A DNA stretch of 36,065 nt from Croceibacterium_A sp039920345 (lineage in GTDB: Bacteria; Pseudomonadota; Alphaproteobacteria; Sphingomonadales; Sphingomonadaceae): NCBI GenBank assembly GCA_039920345.1, contig JBDSDZ010000102.1, positions 1 through 36,065 on the forward strand. Reading direction: 5' to 3'. The notes under the pieces are model-generated. The model was given only the letters and a program-made list of their open reading frames with translations, made no database searches and had not been told where the DNA came from. A program made the translations under genes and the position numbers. This document shows, in pieces, positions 34,705 through 36,065 of this stretch (position 1 is its first letter; each line of letters begins with the position of its first letter).

Positions 34705-35517
34705 TCAGTTGGCGGACGCGTTTTCCTTCGCGAGCACGCGGCGGCGCGGATGACCGCTGGCGATACCGCCGGACAGGTCCTTCACCCACGGGTAAACCTT
34801 GGCCACGTTCTCATCATACCCGAGGTTGAACACGGTGGGCGAGCGGCTCGGGCGATCCTTCTTTTCGTAGTAGGTCTTCAGCAACCGGTCGAACACGTAG
34901 TTGGTGATGCCGAAGTTGCCGTTCTCGTCGAAGAAGTGATGTTCCATGTGCCGCTGTTTCATGTGCTGGACCCACGCGGCCTTGGGTTTGAACGCCAGGT
35001 GCTGGATGCAGTGCATGAACTCGTAATAGCAGGTGGTCAGCAGGCCCGTGGCAAAAGCCGCCATCGCCCCGCCGAAACCACCGATCAACCAGCCGATCGG
35101 CAAGGTCGCAATGGCGATCGTCGGCAGCGTCGTGTGCAACGCGCCGAACAGGACCGACAGATCGTTCGGATCCTGGTGGTGATCGTAATGGATGCGCTTC
35201 CACGTCGGCGCCAGCAGAGGCGACTTCCACATCCATTTCGAATGCAGGATGTGCTGGTGGAGCATGTGCCACACCAGCGGGTAGATGAGCACGCCGGCCG
35301 CGATCGAAGCGAGTGTCTGCCACACGCCCGTGGGCCGCAGCGCAAAGCCGACCAGGCACAGGACCGTCAGGCCGAGGTAAGTCATGATCGTGTAGTGCTG
35401 GAAATAGGCCACCACCAAGTCCCGGAGAGTCATCCGGTCGAGGTAGTGGGACCGTTTCCAGAACGGCAGGGCGGCTTCGTCGACCGCACCGACAACCTGT
35501 TGCGACACTGTGTTCAT
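34705..35517 (-). CDS. Fatty acid hydroxylase / sterol desaturase family membrane protein
   Basis: A 270-residue integral membrane di-iron protein with about four spans. The histidine boxes are complete: HMLHQHILH (84-92), HYDHH (110-114), HCIQH (169-173) and HMEHH (190-194). Such enzymes hydroxylate lipid acyl chains, carotenoids or sphingoid bases using O2; the residues do not fix the substrate. The ATG at 35517 is chosen because it begins the conserved sequence; the frame extends 17 codons further. The following GNAT gene hints at a lipid N-acylation/hydroxylation pair. Confidence 0.85.
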   Translation of the reverse strand: MNTVSQQVVGAVDEAALPFWKRSHYLDRMTLRDLVVAYFQHYTIMTYLGLTVLCLVGFALRPTGVWQTLASIAAGVLIYPLVWHMLHQHILHSKWMWKSPLLAPTWKRIHYDHHQDPNDLSVLFGALHTTLPTIAIATLPIGWLIGGFGGAMAAFATGLLTTCYYEFMHCIQHLAFKPKAAWVQHMKQRHMEHHFFDENGNFGITNYVFDRLLKTYYEKKDRPSRSPTVFNLGYDENVAKVYPWVKDLSGGIASGHPRRRVLAKENASAN

Positions 35518-35567
35518 TCCTGTCTTGCCTGGCGAGTGCCCGTAGCAGAATCGCTGCCGCCCCGCCA

Positions 35568-35593
35568 CTGGGGGTTAAGGCTGGGGGTTAAGG
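35568..35593. repeat. Exact 13-bp tandem repeat
   Basis: CTGGGGGTTAAGG occurs twice head to tail, 51-76 bp upstream of the hydroxylase start. It could be a pair of regulator half-sites or a slippage product. Confidence 0.5.
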
Positions 35594-35649
35594 CGGCCAT
35601 TCCGGGCACTTCGCCGGTCCTAGCAGTCCCGGGATGAACCGGCGATGAG

Positions 35650-35668
35650 GCGCAGGTACGCCCTGCGC
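35650..35668 (-). terminator. Hairpin after the small lipoprotein gene
   Basis: GCGCAGG and CCTGCGC form a 7-bp stem with a 5-nt loop, starting 3 nt past the lipoprotein stop. There is no T-run on the minus strand; it is a possible weak terminator. Confidence 0.4.
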
Positions 35669-35670
35669 GG

Positions 35671-35964
35671 TCAGTTCTCGTGGACAGTGACCGACGGGTT
35701 TTTGTTGATGTCGGTCGTCACCGTCGTGCCGCCGTCGCCGACCGTGGCGCGCACACCTTTGGAATCGATGGTCACGCTGTCACCCTGATCGCGGGTGCGA
35801 TCGATTACCGTGGTGTTGGTGACCGTTGCGTTCGGCACCGGCAGGGTGTCGCTCTGCACCACCGTGGTGCTGTCACCCGACGGGGTCGCTTCGGTGGTGG
35901 AGCCGCCGCACGCGGACAGGCCGAGCAGGGCAACCGAGGCGGACAGGATGGCGAACTTCTTCAT
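35671..35964 (-). CDS. Small lipoprotein of unknown function
   Basis: A 97-residue protein with a lipoprotein signal peptide (MKKFAILSASVALLGLSACG, cysteine at 19) and a Thr/Ser/Val-rich mature part that looks like repeated beta strands (TTVVQSDT, NTTVIDRT, TTVTTDIN). Probably anchored in the periplasm or outer membrane. GGAGAG precedes the ATG. A near-consensus EcfG-type promoter (36000-36025) suggests stress induction. Confidence 0.75.
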   Translation of the reverse strand: MKKFAILSASVALLGLSACGGSTTEATPSGDSTTVVQSDTLPVPNATVTNTTVIDRTRDQGDSVTIDSKGVRATVGDGGTTVTTDINKNPSVTVHEN

Positions 35965-35999
35965 GGGGTCTCTCCGATGCGGGAATTCGATACCGCACA

Positions 36000-36025
36000 G
36001 ACGCCCCGGGAAGGGGTTGAGTTCC
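36000..36025 (-). promoter_or_regulatory. Possible EcfG-type promoter of the lipoprotein gene
   Basis: On the minus strand: GGAAC (36025-36021), 17 nt, then CGTC (36003-36000), one mismatch from GGAAC-N17-CGTT. It is correctly placed about 35 bp ahead of the start codon. The remaining bases to the window end hold nothing I recognise. Confidence 0.4.
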
Positions 36026-36065
36026 CCGAGCCCGGCCAGAATAAGAAGAGGCGCGCAAGCCCTAG

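Overview
The window is a compact, GC-rich chromosomal stretch of an alphaproteobacterium, most probably Sphingomonadales (Erythrobacteraceae or Novosphingobium-like). The pointers are a complete Entner-Doudoroff operon, PhyR-type general stress control with GGAAC-N16-CGTT (EcfG-type) promoters, a nitrogen-PTS enzyme I, a DUF1465/RcdA-like protein and paired DUF465 proteins. Genes are tightly packed, many starts and stops overlap, and there are no tRNA, rRNA, IS or CRISPR elements that I can see.

Layout. 1-3384 (minus): MBL-fold hydrolase, DUF4230 protein, 7-TM protein and nadA, the last cut by the window edge. 3419-4885: glpK. 4890-6004: an RcdA-like protein and two DUF465 proteins. 6219-11470 (plus): ptsP, a RodZ-like HTH membrane protein, a CpoB-like TPR protein and tilS. 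11467-19054 (minus): zwf-edd-glk-eda and a divergent PEP carboxylase homologue, every junction overlapping; a transglutaminase-like gene and an EamA transporter precede them on the same strand. 20878-24301: a CitE-like lyase, a small lipoprotein, lipB, a membrane protein and a methyltransferase. 24381-26310 (minus): class II aldolase, zinc ribbon, an orphan 2Fe-2S molybdo-hydroxylase small subunit and arsC. 26415-31436 (plus): a probable catabolic operon of VOC protein, MFS transporter, two cupin dioxygenases, SDR and zinc alcohol dehydrogenase. It diverges from the class II aldolase gene, and the shared promoter region is framed by a perfect 11-bp inverted repeat. 31437-33473: ModE-like regulator, phyR, a non-coding RNA locus and a single-domain response regulator. 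33489-35964: a large GNAT-fold protein, a membrane fatty-acid-hydroxylase-family protein and a small lipoprotein.

The most interesting element is intergenic. Between phyR and the response-regulator gene lies a short plus-strand transcription unit with no reading frame. It has a GGAAC box, a 5' hairpin exposing a 21-nt C-rich loop, and a 14-bp intrinsic terminator with six Ts. This matches the architecture of GsrN, the general-stress small RNA of Caulobacter. Both flanking protein genes have perfect GGAAC-N16-CGTT promoters, so the block looks like a stress-sigma-controlled module combining an anti-anti-sigma factor, an sRNA and a response regulator. nepR and ecfG are not in the window.

Two further points deserve attention: the PEPC homologue ends the Entner-Doudoroff operon but has substitutions in the glycine-rich catalytic loop, and the VOC/MFS/cupin/SDR/ADH cluster has an unknown substrate.
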